Source of the DNA: Dietzia natronolimnaea
GTDB taxonomy: Bacteria; Actinomycetota; Actinomycetes; Mycobacteriales; Mycobacteriaceae
Reading direction: 5' to 3'
Assembly (NCBI RefSeq): GCF_002289575.1
Contig: NZ_NTGA01000002.1
Span: 94,516-158,515, forward strand
Length of the DNA stretch: 64,000 bases
Shown here: positions 49,999-59,680 of the stretch, piece after piece
Position numbering within the stretch: position 1 is the first letter of the stretch
Layout: each line of letters begins with the position of its first letter
Notes under the pieces: generated by a model
The model's input: the letters and a program-made list of their open reading frames with translations, nothing else
Told to the model about the DNA's origin: nothing
Databases searched by the model: none
Program-made: the position numbers and the translations under genes

Positions 49999-50493
49999 AT
50001 GGGTGCGTTGAGCATCTGGCACTGGCTCATCGTCCTCGCGGTGGTGCTGCTCCTCTTCGGCTCCAAGAAGCTCCCCGACGCCGCTCGCGGCCTCGGCCGG
50101 TCGATGCGGATCTTCAAATCGGAGATCAAGGAGATGCAGAACGACGACAAGCCTGCCGAGCCGGAAGCGCTCACCCAGGCGGGTCAGCCGAACGCCGCGC
50201 AGTACGTCCAGCCGCAGGCGCATCCCGCTCAGGCTCAGCATCAGGCGCAGCAGCAGGCCCAGAGCTACCCGCAGGCCCCGCAGCAGCCTTACCAGCAGCA
50301 GGGCCAGTCCCAACAGACGGGGCAGCAGTACCAGCAGCAGTACCAGCAGCCGTCGCAGGCGGGGCAGCAGCAACAGCAGCAGTACCCACAGACTCCGCAG
50401 GCGGGGCAGCAGCACCAGCCGCAGCACCAGCAACCGCCGCAGCAGTTCGACCCCACCGGTCCGTACGACGGCGGAACCGGCACCGAGCGGTAG
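49999..50493 (+). CDS. tatA: Twin-arginine translocase subunit TatA with long Gln-rich tail
   Basis: Pore-forming Tat subunit. One membrane helix (about residues 6-21), the FGSKKLPD hinge, and the amphipathic helix [18 protein letters not shown] are canonical and take about 45 residues. The protein is 164 residues instead of the usual 80-95, because roughly residues 60-155 are an extended Gln/Pro/Tyr/Ala-rich tail with repeated QQYQQ- and AGQQ-type units. The tail should be cytoplasmic and disordered. GGAGGT precedes ATG 49999 by 4 nt. tatC follows by 15 nt. Confidence 0.95.
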   Translation: MGALSIWHWLIVLAVVLLLFGSKKLPDAARGLGRSMRIFKSEIKEMQNDDKPAEPEALTQAGQPNAAQYVQPQAHPAQAQHQAQQQAQSYPQAPQQPYQQQGQSQQTGQQYQQQYQQPSQAGQQQQQQYPQTPQAGQQHQPQHQQPPQQFDPTGPYDGGTGTER

Positions 50494-50508
50494 CAGGTCT
50501 CCTCACAG

Positions 50509-51549
50509 ATGACGCAGACAGGACCCCAGAAGACCGGCGCCACCCCCGGGGGCGGCGCCGGTCGGTTGTTGTCCAGGCGCAAGCGCCGGCCCCGGAACCC
50601 CGACGGCACGATGCCGCTCATCGAGCACATCTACGAGCTGCGCAAGCGACTGCTCATCGCCCTCGCGGCGATCGTGGTGACGCTGGGCTTCGGGTTCTGG
50701 TGGTACGGCAGCGGTTTCTTCGGCGTCCCCTCGCTGGGCGAGATCCTCACCGGCCCCTACTGCGACATCCCACCCGGCGCACGCCTACAATTGGGCGACT
50801 CGGACGACCAGTGTCGGCTCCTCGCGACCGGCCCCTTCGAGCAGTTCATGCTCCGTCTCAAGGTGGCCGCCACCGCCGGGATCGTGTTGGCCAGCCCGGT
50901 CTGGCTCTACCAGTTGTGGGCCTTCATCACGCCGGGCCTGCACAAGAACGAGAAGCGCTACGGGATCGCGTTCACCGTACTCGCCGCCATCCTGTTCATC
51001 GGCGGGGCGGTCCTGGCCTACATCGTGATCGTCTTCGCCCTCGAGTTCCTGCTCTCCATCGGCGACAACGTCCAGACCACAGCACTGTCGGGCACGCAGT
51101 ACTTCTCCTTCCTCATCCAGCTGATCCTCATCTTCGGGGTGAGCTTCGAGATCCCGCTGCTCATCGCGATGCTCAACGTCGCCGGTGTGCTCAGGTACGA
51201 GGTGCTCGCCAAATCGCGGCGCGGGATCATCATGGGGATCTTCGTCTTCGCCGCGGTCGCCTCGCCCGGTCAGGATCCGTTCTCGATGCTGGCGCTCGCC
51301 GCGGCGGTGTGCGTGTTGGTGGAGATGTCCATCCAGTTCGCCCGCATCCACGACAAGCGCAAGAGCAGGGCCCGCGAGGAATGGCTCGACGTCGACGACG
51401 AGTCCGCCTCGCCGCTGGGTCCGTCCGAGCGCCTCGACGGTTCCGGTGAGGTCCGTTCCACCGGCCCGCTCGCCGCGCCCGAGCCGGTCAGCGGTGCACG
51501 GCCCCTCCAGGCACCGTCGGGTGGGGCGATGTATGACGACACGCTCTGA
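50509..51549 (+). CDS. tatC: Sec-independent translocase subunit TatC
   Basis: Six-span membrane receptor for twin-arginine signal peptides (346 residues). A basic, Gly/Pro-rich N-terminal extension of about 35 residues precedes the canonical [18 protein letters not shown] with its conserved Glu. Further motifs are [37 protein letters not shown] and [11 protein letters not shown]. The C-terminal tail (about 285-346) is polar and unlike E. coli TatC. The stop overlaps helY by 17 bp. Confidence 0.95.
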   Translation: MTQTGPQKTGATPGGGAGRLLSRRKRRPRNPDGTMPLIEHIYELRKRLLIALAAIVVTLGFGFWWYGSGFFGVPSLGEILTGPYCDIPPGARLQLGDSDDQCRLLATGPFEQFMLRLKVAATAGIVLASPVWLYQLWAFITPGLHKNEKRYGIAFTVLAAILFIGGAVLAYIVIVFALEFLLSIGDNVQTTALSGTQYFSFLIQLILIFGVSFEIPLLIAMLNVAGVLRYEVLAKSRRGIIMGIFVFAAVASPGQDPFSMLALAAAVCVLVEMSIQFARIHDKRKSRAREEWLDVDDESASPLGPSERLDGSGEVRSTGPLAAPEPVSGARPLQAPSGGAMYDDTL

Positions 51550-54193
51550 GCCGCACGACGCGGGCACCCTGCTCGAGTCGTTCCTCCAGACGGAGGGATT
51601 CGATCCGGACCCGTTTCAGCTGGAGGCGTTCTCCGCGCTCGACGCCGGCCGCAATCTGCTCGTCTCGGCGCCCACCGGGTCGGGCAAGACGCTCATCGGG
51701 GAGTACGCGGCCCACCGGTCCCTGTCCGGCGGCGGCCGGTGCTTCTACACCACACCGGTCAAGGCACTGAGCAACCAGAAGTTCCGTCAGTTCCGCCACC
51801 GTTTCGGGCCCGAGAACGTGGGGTTGCTCACCGGGGATCACTCTATCGACGCCGACGCCCCGGTGGTCGTGATGACCACCGAGGTCCTGCGGAACATGAT
51901 CTACGCCGGGTCCTCCGCCCTGCACGACCTGGACTGCGTGGTGATGGACGAGATCCACTACCTGGGGGACCGGTCGCGAGGCGTGGTCTGGGAGGAGATC
52001 ATCCTGACCCTCGATCCGGCGGTCCGGCTCGTGGGCCTGTCGGCCACGTTGAGCAACACCGAGGAGCTCGGGGACTGGATCACCGAGATCCGGGGCGACA
52101 CCGCCGTGGTCCTCTCCGACGTGAGGCCCGTTCCCCTCGCGCACATGCTCTACACGGACGGGGACCTGGTCCCCATCCGTGCGGCCGCCGATCACCGGCG
52201 ACGCAGCCGCGGCGGGTATCACGACGAACGGGTGGCGGCGCGGCCCCGGGCGCAGTGGGCGCGGCGCCAGGACGTCATCGAGAAGCTCGACGACGACCAT
52301 CTCCTGCCCGCGATCTACTTCGTGTTCTCGCGGGCCGGGTGCGACGGGGCGGTGTCTCAGATGCGCCGGGCCCGGTTGCGACTGACCACAGGGGAGGAGT
52401 CGCGACGGATCGCCGCGCACGTCGACGCGGCCTGTGCGCAGGTTCCCCGACACGACCTGGACGCCCTCGACTTCACCGCCTTCAGGGCCGGGCTGATCAG
52501 TGGCATCGCCGCCCACCACGCGGGCATGCTCCCGCTGTTCCGGACCGTCGTGGAGGAGCTTTTCTCGGCTGGTCTGATCAAGGTGGTGTTCGCCACGGAG
52601 ACCCTCGCCCTGGGTATCCACATGCCGGCCCGCGCGGTCGTCCTGGAGAAGACCACCAAGTTCAACGGCGACACCCACGCGATGCTCACCTCCGCCGAGT
52701 ACTCCCAGATCACCGGCCGCGCCGGCAGGAGAGGGATCGACACTAAGGGCACCGCGGTCGTGTTGGACCAGCAGGATCTCGACCTGGACGCGCTGTCCGC
52801 CCTCGTGGACACCCCCCGATTCCCCCTGCTCAGTGCGTTCACCCCCGACTACTCCATGGCCGTCAACCTCGTGGAACAGCTCGGTGTGGCGGAGGCGACC
52901 TCCCTCATCGGCAGGTCGTTCGCCCAATTCCAGACCGACCGCACGCTGGTGTCCCGGTCACGGGCGGTCGAACGACGGACTAACGAGCGGGACCGGATCC
53001 GTGCGGACCTGGAGGAGGCCGGCGGCGACTCCCAGCTCGACGAGTACATGTCGCTGCGCGCGGACCTGAGCCGGCTCGAGAAATCATCCGAGAAGGCCAC
53101 CCGCGACGACCGGCTGGAATCCGTGCGCGCGGCGATGCTCAAACAGACCGCGGGTTCCGTGATCACCGTCGGCCGCAAGCGGTTCGGCATGGTCGCCACG
53201 GTGCTCCAGCTGCGCACCGACATCCCCTCCGACCCGGCCCTGTTGTGTCTGACCGACTCCGGCTGGACCGGGTGGCTGCGCCAGCAGGACTTCGCGGCGC
53301 CCCCCGTGCCGGTGGGGAGGGTCGACCTGCCCCGGGGTCGCCGGAAACTCGACGGGCGGGCCAAACGGGCACTGGTCCAGCGGATGGAGGGGCTGCGGGG
53401 TAAGGCCAGAGGCCGGATGAAGAACGCCGGGGGCAAGTCCGTCCGGAAGGACCCACGACTCGCGGCCACGCGACGCGCCCTGCGCCAGCACCCCCTGCAC
53501 GAGGATCCCCGGATCGACAGGCTGGCCCGTCTCCACGAACGTTGGGCACGAGCCGCAGCGGACGTGGACACGCTCACCGCGGAGGTGGAGGCGGATGCCG
53601 ACTCCCTGGCCCGCCGGTTCCGCAGGATCGTCGACCTGCTCGACCACCTCGGCTACCTGGAGAAGCACGAGGGGGAGGTCCGTGCCACGGACACCGGTCA
53701 TCTTCTGGCGGGCATCCACACCGAGCAGGACCTGTTCGTGGCGGAGTGTCTCCGGCGCGGTGTGTGGTCGGGGCTCGACCCGGCGGGGCTGGCCGCGGTG
53801 ATCACAGGCGTCGTGGCCCACCCCCGGAGCGACTCGGCGGTCCGCGAACCCTCCGACGAACTGCTGCGCGCGGCCCTCGCCGAGACCGACCGCGTCGCCG
53901 CGGACGTCACGGCGGCCGAGAAGTCCCACCAGTTGCCGCCGACCCCCGATCTCGATGCCGGACTCGCCCCGGTCCTGCATCACTGGGTGTCGGGCGGTGC
54001 GCTCTCGTCGATCCTCGCCGCGTCCTGGCAGGAGGGCGTGGAACTCACCGCCGGGGACTTCGTGCGATCGGCTCGTCTCGTCGTGGACGTGCTGGCCCAG
54101 GTCGGACAGGTCGCCGAGCCCGACCTGGCGCGCACAGCGCGATCGGCCGTGGGGTCACTGCGCCGCGGGGTCGTCCTCGACCACATGGCCTGA
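51533..54193 (+). CDS. helY: Superfamily 2 RNA/DNA helicase HelY (Ski2/Mtr4-like)
   Basis: An 886-residue DExH-box helicase (Rv2092c family). Walker A APTGSGKT near residue 45, Walker B as DEIH in [21 protein letters not shown], and motif [12 protein letters not shown]. The C-terminal part holds the DSHCT-type helical domain. It is probably involved in RNA processing or decay. ATG 51533 lies inside the end of tatC (17-bp overlap), so translation is likely coupled. The stop is immediately followed by that of the convergent exonuclease gene. Confidence 0.92.
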   Translation: MTTRSEPHDAGTLLESFLQTEGFDPDPFQLEAFSALDAGRNLLVSAPTGSGKTLIGEYAAHRSLSGGGRCFYTTPVKALSNQKFRQFRHRFGPENVGLLTGDHSIDADAPVVVMTTEVLRNMIYAGSSALHDLDCVVMDEIHYLGDRSRGVVWEEIILTLDPAVRLVGLSATLSNTEELGDWITEIRGDTAVVLSDVRPVPLAHMLYTDGDLVPIRAAADHRRRSRGGYHDERVAARPRAQWARRQDVIEKLDDDHLLPAIYFVFSRAGCDGAVSQMRRARLRLTTGEESRRIAAHVDAACAQVPRHDLDALDFTAFRAGLISGIAAHHAGMLPLFRTVVEELFSAGLIKVVFATETLALGIHMPARAVVLEKTTKFNGDTHAMLTSAEYSQITGRAGRRGIDTKGTAVVLDQQDLDLDALSALVDTPRFPLLSAFTPDYSMAVNLVEQLGVAEATSLIGRSFAQFQTDRTLVSRSRAVERRTNERDRIRADLEEAGGDSQLDEYMSLRADLSRLEKSSEKATRDDRLESVRAAMLKQTAGSVITVGRKRFGMVATVLQLRTDIPSDPALLCLTDSGWTGWLRQQDFAAPPVPVGRVDLPRGRRKLDGRAKRALVQRMEGLRGKARGRMKNAGGKSVRKDPRLAATRRALRQHPLHEDPRIDRLARLHERWARAAADVDTLTAEVEADADSLARRFRRIVDLLDHLGYLEKHEGEVRATDTGHLLAGIHTEQDLFVAECLRRGVWSGLDPAGLAAVITGVVAHPRSDSAVREPSDELLRAALAETDRVAADVTAAEKSHQLPPTPDLDAGLAPVLHHWVSGGALSSILAASWQEGVELTAGDFVRSARLVVDVLAQVGQVAEPDLARTARSAVGSLRRGVVLDHMA

Positions 54194-54200
54194 TCAGGCC
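54187..54200. repeat. Palindrome joining two convergent stop codons
   Basis: GGCCTGATCAGGCC is a perfect 14-bp palindrome whose centre TGATCA supplies the stop of helY (54191-54193) and, on the other strand, the stop of the exonuclease (54196-54194). Confidence 0.85.
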
Positions 54201-55126
54201 GGATCGAGCACCGAGGCAGCCTTCTCCAGACGTCCGATCGCCCGGGTCTGCCCCGTCGCCTCGCCCAGGAGATCCAACTTCTCGCGGTCCACGCGCCCTC
54301 GCCGACCGTCGACATCCCCCTCGAACTCCGGCTCGATGCCCCGCGTCCGGAGCCGGACCACCCCGCGGGCGGCGGCCAGATAGTCGGCGGCCTCGAGGAC
54401 CGCCGTGCGCTGCCGCGCGGAGAGCCCAGACCCCTCGTCCTCGGCGGCCGCCACGATGCCGTCGAGGTCTGCGTACTCCCGCAGGAGGGAGGCCGCGGTC
54501 TTGGTGCCGATACCCGCCACCCCCGGCAGGCCGTCGGAGGCGTCACCGACCAGTACCGCGTAGTCCGCGTACACCCGCGCATCGTCGCCGGCGGGCAGAT
54601 CGAATCGCTCCGCGACGACCTCCGGGGTGTACGCGAGACGCTTCCTCATCCCGGCGCCCACGTACACGACCGTGGTGGTCGCGGATGCCAGCTGGAACAG
54701 ATCGCGGTCTCCCGTCACCACCAGCACCTCGCGGTCACGCGCAGCGAGCTCCGCCAGGACGTCGTCGGCCTCGGCGTCGGCCGCGGACGCCTGCGTGATG
54801 CCCGCCGCGGTGAGGATCTCTCGTATCGCACCGACCTGGGGGTGGAGCGAGGCGGGCGCGTCCTCACCGCCGTCATCCCCGACCCGGTGGGCTTTGTACG
54901 ACGGCAGCAGTTCGACGCGCCAGTCGGGGCGCCACTCACGGTCGAGGGCTGCCACCAGGCCTGTTGGCGAGTACTCCTCGAGCAGCACCGACACCATGTC
55001 GCAGAACCCGCGCACCGCGTTGGCCGGTGCGCCGTCCGGCCCGGTGATCTTCTCCGGTACCGAGTGGAACGCGCGGAACCACAGGCCGGCGCTGTCGAGA
55101 ACCATGAGCGGGCCCTGGGACACCAC
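54194..55126 (-). CDS. 5'-3' exonuclease (FEN/Pol I N-domain family)
   Basis: A stand-alone flap/5' exonuclease of about 310 residues, equivalent to Rv2090. PIN-like motifs LMVLDSAGLWFRAFHS, AEADDVLAELAA, VVTGDRDLFQLAS and DYAVLVGDASDGLPGVAGIGTKTAA supply the acidic metal ligands and the H3TH region. It probably removes RNA primers or flaps beside DNA polymerase I. Start is ambiguous: GTG 55126, GTG 55123, or ATG 55105; GGAGG lies just upstream of the GTG pair. Confidence 0.92.
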   Translation of the reverse strand: MVSQGPLMVLDSAGLWFRAFHSVPEKITGPDGAPANAVRGFCDMVSVLLEEYSPTGLVAALDREWRPDWRVELLPSYKAHRVGDDGGEDAPASLHPQVGAIREILTAAGITQASAADAEADDVLAELAARDREVLVVTGDRDLFQLASATTTVVYVGAGMRKRLAYTPEVVAERFDLPAGDDARVYADYAVLVGDASDGLPGVAGIGTKTAASLLREYADLDGIVAAAEDEGSGLSARQRTAVLEAADYLAAARGVVRLRTRGIEPEFEGDVDGRRGRVDREKLDLLGEATGQTRAIGRLEKAASVLDPA

Positions 55127-55244
55127 GCCTCCTCGGGTCGGGATCGGGCCGGGTGTCGGCCCTGCGCCAGGATAGTCCCCCGTGCTCCGTCGTCAGCGGC
55201 TCACGCCCATCGCCACGACCGGGCGGCGGCGAACCGGGAGACCC

Positions 55245-55250
55245 TAGGGT
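55245..55250 (+). promoter_or_regulatory. Leaderless -10 box for pepE
   Basis: TAGGGT ends 6 nt before ATG 55257. The six intervening bases are all G, so a weak Shine-Dalgarno cannot be excluded. Confidence 0.45.
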
Positions 55251-55256
55251 GGGGGG

Positions 55257-56363
55257 ATGAGCACCGACCCCTCGGACCTCCACGCCCGACGACTCGCGGC
55301 CGTGCGTGACCGCGCGCGGGAGATCGGCATCGACCACGTGGTGGTGTACTCCGGCGAGGACATGGCCTACCTCACCGGTGAGCGTATGGACTCACACGAG
55401 CGGCTCACGGCGATGGTCGTCCCCGTCGGCGACGGGGTGCCCCTCCTCGTCGTCCCGGCCCTCGAGCTCACCCACGCCCTCCGCGTGGCGGCCGATCGGG
55501 TGGGCGCGGAGCTGCACCCCTGGGCTGACGGAACGGATGCTGTCCCGCTCGTGGCCGGCACGGTGTCCGGCCGCGTCGCCGTGTCCACCGCGATGCCCGC
55601 CCTCCACCTCGTGCCGCTCCAGCTGGGCGTCGACGGCGAGGTGGTCCTCGCCTCAGAGGTGATCGACCACGTGCGGGCCGTCAAGACCCCTTCGGAGGTC
55701 GAGCAGCTCGCCGAGGCCGCACGTCGCATCGATGCGGTCCACGCCCGGATGGGTGAGTTCCTCGTCGTCGGTCGCACCGAAGCACAGGTGGGTGAGCTGA
55801 TCACCGCGGCCATCGAGCAGGAGGGCCTCGCGCACGCCGAGTTCGTGATCGTCGGGTCGGGCCCCAACGGCGCCGACCCTCACCACGGCGTCTCCGAGCG
55901 GGTGATCGAGCGGGGGGACGTCGTCGTCGTGGACATCGGGGGACCACTCCCGAGCGGGTACCACTCGGACTGCACCCGCACCTACTCGATGGGCGCACCG
56001 GCCGCCGGCGTCGCCGAGACCTACGCCGTACTGGAGGAGGCGCAGAGCCTGGCCCGCAACGCCGTACGACCGGGGATCGCGATCGGTGAGGTCGACGCCG
56101 CGGCGCGCGACCACCTCGCGGCCGCCGGACTCGGGGAGCTCTTCGTCCACCGGACCGGACACGGCATCGGCATGGGCCTGCACGAGCCGCCGTTCGTCGC
56201 CCCCGGCGCCGAGACCGTCCTGGTGGAGGGGATGACTTTCTCAGTCGAGCCCGGGATCTACCAGGCCGGCCGGTGGGGTGCCCGCCTCGAGGACATCGTC
56301 GCCGTCACCGCGGACGGCCGACGCGACCTGAACACCGGGGACAGGGGACTGCGAGTCCTCTAG
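55257..56363 (+). CDS. pepE: Xaa-Pro dipeptidase PepE-like (M24 family)
   Basis: Cytoplasmic metallopeptidase (368 residues, Rv2089c-like) cleaving proline-containing peptides. The creatinase-like N-domain (1-135) is followed by the pita-bread catalytic domain. Dinuclear metal ligands appear in order as Asp in VVDIGG, Asp in HSDCTRTY, His in HRTGHGIGMGLHE, Glu in SVEPGIY and Glu in ARLEDIV. The start at ATG 55257 lies just after TAGGGT. It is divergent from the exonuclease gene. Confidence 0.93.
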   Translation: MSTDPSDLHARRLAAVRDRAREIGIDHVVVYSGEDMAYLTGERMDSHERLTAMVVPVGDGVPLLVVPALELTHALRVAADRVGAELHPWADGTDAVPLVAGTVSGRVAVSTAMPALHLVPLQLGVDGEVVLASEVIDHVRAVKTPSEVEQLAEAARRIDAVHARMGEFLVVGRTEAQVGELITAAIEQEGLAHAEFVIVGSGPNGADPHHGVSERVIERGDVVVVDIGGPLPSGYHSDCTRTYSMGAPAAGVAETYAVLEEAQSLARNAVRPGIAIGEVDAAARDHLAAAGLGELFVHRTGHGIGMGLHEPPFVAPGAETVLVEGMTFSVEPGIYQAGRWGARLEDIVAVTADGRRDLNTGDRGLRVL

Positions 56364-56691
56364 CCTCGGCGACCTCTGCAATCAGCGGCCTCTGCAGTCA
56401 ACGACCTCCGGCGTCGTCGTGCACCACGGACCGAAGCGCAACGGCCCGAGGGGGAGCGCCCGGTGCTCCCGCCGCACGTCGGCCTTCCCGCATCCGCTCC
56501 CGCGCCTGGCGTCTCGCTCGCGCGGCTGCATTCGCCAGCCACAGCCGCCCGCCGGGATGGCGTCCGGCCTGCGCATCGGCTCAGGCGAGACGCCATGGCA
56601 GCGGGCGGCTGTGACCGCGCACGCGAACCCGGAGGAGTCGTCTGGTCTCGTCCAGCAGACCGCGCACCCGGCCGCGCATCGAACCGCGGTG
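56364..56691. other. Non-coding convergent gap with nested inverted repeats
   Basis: No gene is supported in these 328 nt between convergent pepE and the PPOX gene. CACAGCCGCCCGC (56540-56552) pairs perfectly with GCGGGCGGCTGTG (56601-56613). Inside it ATGGCGTC (56557-56564) pairs with GACGCCAT (56589-56596). GGCGTCTCGC (56508-56517) competes by pairing with GCGAGACGCC (56585-56594). A further GGGAGC/GCTCCC hairpin lies near 56450-56470. These could form a bidirectional terminator or a palindromic repeat element. Confidence 0.6.
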
Positions 56692-57099
56692 TCAGGCGTC
56701 GGCGAACATCTGCTTGGAGCCCAGGACGCGGTCCACCTCGATCGCCACCACGACCCGCTCGGGATTGGGCTTCGGCTCCCGGTAGCGCATCCCGTACCGG
56801 CGCTCCCCCTCGCGCACGGCGGCCTCGTCGGTGAGCAACGTCGCCCGGCCCTCGAATGTCAACCAGCGGCCGCGGTCCACGTGGCAGACCGCCGCCCGCC
56901 CACCTCGTGCGGCGTTGCGGGCCTTCTGCGACCCCCTCCGGGTGATCACGCGGGCCAGACCCGACCCGGTGTCGATGGTGAAGCCCACCGCGACCACGTG
57001 CGGTGAACCGTCGCTGCGGAGGGTGGTGAGCGTACCGAGGTGGTACTCGGCGAGGAACTCGTGAGCTTCGGGGGAGAGGTCTGCCAGGGTGCGGGACAT
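56692..57099 (-). CDS. PPOX-class (F420-binding type) oxidoreductase, Rv2074-like
   Basis: A 135-residue split-barrel flavin/F420-binding protein. Its position before an SDR and cob genes matches Rv2074, reported as an F420-dependent biliverdin reductase in M. tuberculosis. Visible features are LGTLTTLRSDGSPHVVAVGF, RVITRRGSQKARNAARGGRAAVCHVD for phosphate binding, and RWLTFEGRATLL. Cofactor choice (FMN or F420) cannot be decided from sequence alone. ATG 57099 has only a weak Shine-Dalgarno. It is divergent from the SDR gene. Confidence 0.82.
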   Translation of the reverse strand: MSRTLADLSPEAHEFLAEYHLGTLTTLRSDGSPHVVAVGFTIDTGSGLARVITRRGSQKARNAARGGRAAVCHVDRGRWLTFEGRATLLTDEAAVREGERRYGMRYREPKPNPERVVVAIEVDRVLGSKQMFADA

Positions 57100-57222
57100 A
57101 GCGGCGAGCCTGCCACAGTGAGCCGGCGCGGACGGCGGCGACGGGTGGCGGCGACGGACGGCGGCGCCGGGCGTGCGACCGAACCTGGGCCGTGCGTGGG
57201 ACCCGGGTGTCACCGGGCGTGG

Positions 57223-57228
57223 GACAAT
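57223..57228 (+). promoter_or_regulatory. Leaderless -10 box for the SDR-cobMK unit
   Basis: GACAAT ends 6 nt before ATG 57235 with no Shine-Dalgarno. Confidence 0.35.
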
Positions 57229-57234
57229 GCCCTC

Positions 57235-58014
57235 ATGTCCAGCCCCGCATCCCCCGCACCCCGGCGCGCACCGGGCGGCGAGGTCGTCGTGATCTTCGGT
57301 GGCCGGAGCGAGATCGGTCTGGCGATCGCCCGGCGTCTCGCGGGCGGACGCACGGTCGTCCTCGCCACACGACCCGGCCGCGACGTCTCCTCCCTGGCGG
57401 CACCTCTCACAGCCGCCGGAGCCTCGGCGGTCGAGATCATCGACTTCGACGCCGACGACCTCGGTTCCCACGCGAGGGTGGTGGAGGACGTCGAGTCCCG
57501 GATCGGTGAGATCTCGGTCGCGGTCCTGGCGTTCGGGATCCTCGGCGACCAGGAGGTGGCCGAGAAGGACGCGGCGGCAGCGGCCCGGATCCTGCACACC
57601 GACTTCGTGGCCCAGGCCGCCCTGCTCACCGTGCTGGCGGAGCGGATGAAGCCCCGGAAGCGCGGTGTGTTGGTGGCGTTCTCCTCCGTCGCCGGTCAAC
57701 GAGTTCGGCGCGCGAACTACGTGTACGGGTCCGCCAAGGCGGGTCTCGACGGTTTCGCCTCGGGGATGGCGGACGCACTCCATGGCACGGGCGTCACTCT
57801 GGTGATCCCCCGCCCGGGATTCGTGATCGGCCGGATGACCGAGGGCATGGACCCCGCACCGTTCTCCTCCACGCCCGACCAGGTGGCCGATGCGGTGGTC
57901 GACCGGGTGCGAGCCCGACGGGCCGGGGTGGTGTGGATCCCGTGGCAGCTGCGGGTGATGTTCGTCGTGGCCCGGTTCGTCCCTCAGCCGATCTGGCGAC
58001 GGATGCCACGGTGA
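57235..58014 (+). CDS. Short-chain dehydrogenase (Rv2073c/DprE2-like)
   Basis: A 259-residue SDR. Cofactor loop FGGRSEIGLAIARRL, active site SSVAGQRVRRANYVYGSAKAGLDG with Ser, Tyr and Lys in standard spacing. The C-terminal VVWIPWQLRVMFVVARFVPQPIWRRMP is hydrophobic and basic, as in the epimerase-subunit group that includes DprE2, suggesting membrane association. The substrate is unknown. It lies beside cobM-cobK as Rv2073c does in M. tuberculosis. cobMK follows by 28 nt. Confidence 0.85.
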   Translation: MSSPASPAPRRAPGGEVVVIFGGRSEIGLAIARRLAGGRTVVLATRPGRDVSSLAAPLTAAGASAVEIIDFDADDLGSHARVVEDVESRIGEISVAVLAFGILGDQEVAEKDAAAAARILHTDFVAQAALLTVLAERMKPRKRGVLVAFSSVAGQRVRRANYVYGSAKAGLDGFASGMADALHGTGVTLVIPRPGFVIGRMTEGMDPAPFSSTPDQVADAVVDRVRARRAGVVWIPWQLRVMFVVARFVPQPIWRRMPR

Positions 58015-58042
58015 GGCCCCCTGCCACCGTGGATCGCGACCG

Positions 58043-59680
58043 GTGACCGCCGCGTTCGTCGGCGTCGGCACCGGAGATGCCGATCTGCTCACCGTCCGCG
58101 CCTCCAGACTCCTCGCCCAGTGCGGCACCTGCCTGTTCGAGGGTGACCACGGACTCCAGGAGGTGCTGTCCCTCTGCCCTCCGCGGGCCCGACTGGTCGA
58201 CACCACCGGGATGCCTGTCGCGGATATCGTCGCCGAGATCCGGGAGGCGAGTGGACGCGGAGACCCGGTGGTCCGGCTCATCCCGGGCGAGCCCTCCACG
58301 TACCGGGGGGTGGCGCGGGAGCTCCGCGCTCTCGACGCCGCGGGGATCGGGTGGCAGATCGTCCCCGGCGTTCCCGTCATCGCCGCGGCCGCCGCCGCTC
58401 TCGGGATCGAGCTGGCGGGACCCGGTGGACCCGCCTCGGTCCGCATCGTGCGGCCGTCCCACGAGTCCGGAGCGTCCCCGTCCGACGGGGAGCCGGTCCC
58501 ATCCCTCCCGACCGGCGGTGCGGACCTCACCGTCGTGCCGCACGTGGGTCCCCGTCGACTCGCCGGGGTGATCCGGGAGCTCGCGCCCGCCCACGGCCCG
58601 GAGTGCAGCGTCGGGATCGTGGTCGCCCCGGGCCGGGAGGGCGAGATCACCGTCGTCGGAACCTTCGGCGACATCATGGGCCGCATGACGGGAACGGATC
58701 TCCCGGAGGACATGGTGGTCTGCGCGGGACCTGCGCTCGGGCGCGGACGGGACGACGACGGTCTCGGCGGAGACCCGGCGCCGAACGGGAGCCCGTCACC
58801 CGAGTCCGCTCGTGAATCGGTGACGCCGTCCGTCGCGCCGAGCACCTCCCGGATGCCCGCGCCCACACCGGGCCGGATCCTCCTCCTGGGCGGGACCGAC
58901 GAGGCGCGCAGGCTCGCCGAACTCATGGTCACGGCCGGGCTCGACGTGGTGACCTCTCTGACCGGAACATCGTCCCGCCCACGGATGCCCCGGGGCGAGG
59001 TGCGGATCGGTGGGTTCGGGGGGCCGGAGGACCTGGCCCGCTGGCTCCGCGAGAACCGGGCGAGCGCCCTCATCGACGCCTCCGACCCGTTCGCCACCGA
59101 CGTGTCGGTTTCCGCGACCAGGGCCGCCCACGAGACCGGCACCCCTCTGCTCCGCGTTCTCCGGCCCCCGTGGGCGCCGGAGGACGGCGACCGGTGGATC
59201 CCGGTGGCCGACGTGGACGCCGCCTCGCGACTGGTCCGCGAGCGATTCCGCCGCCCGATGCTCACAGTGGGACGAGGGGGCCCGGCCGCCTTCGCGGGCG
59301 ACACCCGGGGGTCCTACCTGATCCGGTGCGCCGAGCCTCCACCCGGACCACTCCCGCACCGCTACCTGCTCGTCCTCGACCGGGGTCCGTTCGGAGTCGA
59401 GTCCGAGCGCACCCTCATGTCGCGCCACCGCATCGACGTCCTGGTCACCCGGAACACCGGGGCGCAGGCGGCGGCCGCCACGCTTCGTGCCGCGCGCGAT
59501 CTGCGTATCCCGGTCGTCATGGTGGACCGGCCGTCTGCGTCACCCACCGACGTGGGCGGACGCGGCGACACCGGGGCCCTCGACACCCCGTTCATTGGCG
59601 ACACGGCGTTCACTGCCGACACCGTGCACTCGGTGGACGAGGCGGCCCGCTGGCTGGTCCACCGCTTCGGCTCACGCTGA
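58043..59680 (+). CDS. cobMK: CobM-CobK fusion (precorrin-4 C11-methyltransferase + precorrin-6A reductase)
   Basis: A 545-residue bifunctional cobalamin protein. Residues 1-235 are a tetrapyrrole methylase (VGVGTGDADLLTVRASRLL, then VVRLIPGEPSTYRG). After a Pro/Ser/Gly-rich linker (about 236-272), residues 273-545 are a CobK reductase (ILLLGGTDEARRLAEL, VRIGGFGGPEDL, LVTRNTGAQAA). In M. tuberculosis cobM and cobK are separate neighbours. Two conserved spots differ from the families: GDPS reads GEPS and THPFA reads SDPFA. GTG 58043 lacks a clear Shine-Dalgarno. The last 9 bp overlap the convergent cobG-like gene. Confidence 0.85.
   Translation: MTAAFVGVGTGDADLLTVRASRLLAQCGTCLFEGDHGLQEVLSLCPPRARLVDTTGMPVADIVAEIREASGRGDPVVRLIPGEPSTYRGVARELRALDAAGIGWQIVPGVPVIAAAAAALGIELAGPGGPASVRIVRPSHESGASPSDGEPVPSLPTGGADLTVVPHVGPRRLAGVIRELAPAHGPECSVGIVVAPGREGEITVVGTFGDIMGRMTGTDLPEDMVVCAGPALGRGRDDDGLGGDPAPNGSPSPESARESVTPSVAPSTSRMPAPTPGRILLLGGTDEARRLAELMVTAGLDVVTSLTGTSSRPRMPRGEVRIGGFGGPEDLARWLRENRASALIDASDPFATDVSVSATRAAHETGTPLLRVLRPPWAPEDGDRWIPVADVDAASRLVRERFRRPMLTVGRGGPAAFAGDTRGSYLIRCAEPPPGPLPHRYLLVLDRGPFGVESERTLMSRHRIDVLVTRNTGAQAAAATLRAARDLRIPVVMVDRPSASPTDVGGRGDTGALDTPFIGDTAFTADTVHSVDEAARWLVHRFGSR

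Noticed and set aside
56692..59304. 870-codon minus-strand frame including the PPOX protein
   Set aside because: Only the last 135 codons (56692-57099) match a family; the rest is opposite the SDR and cobMK.
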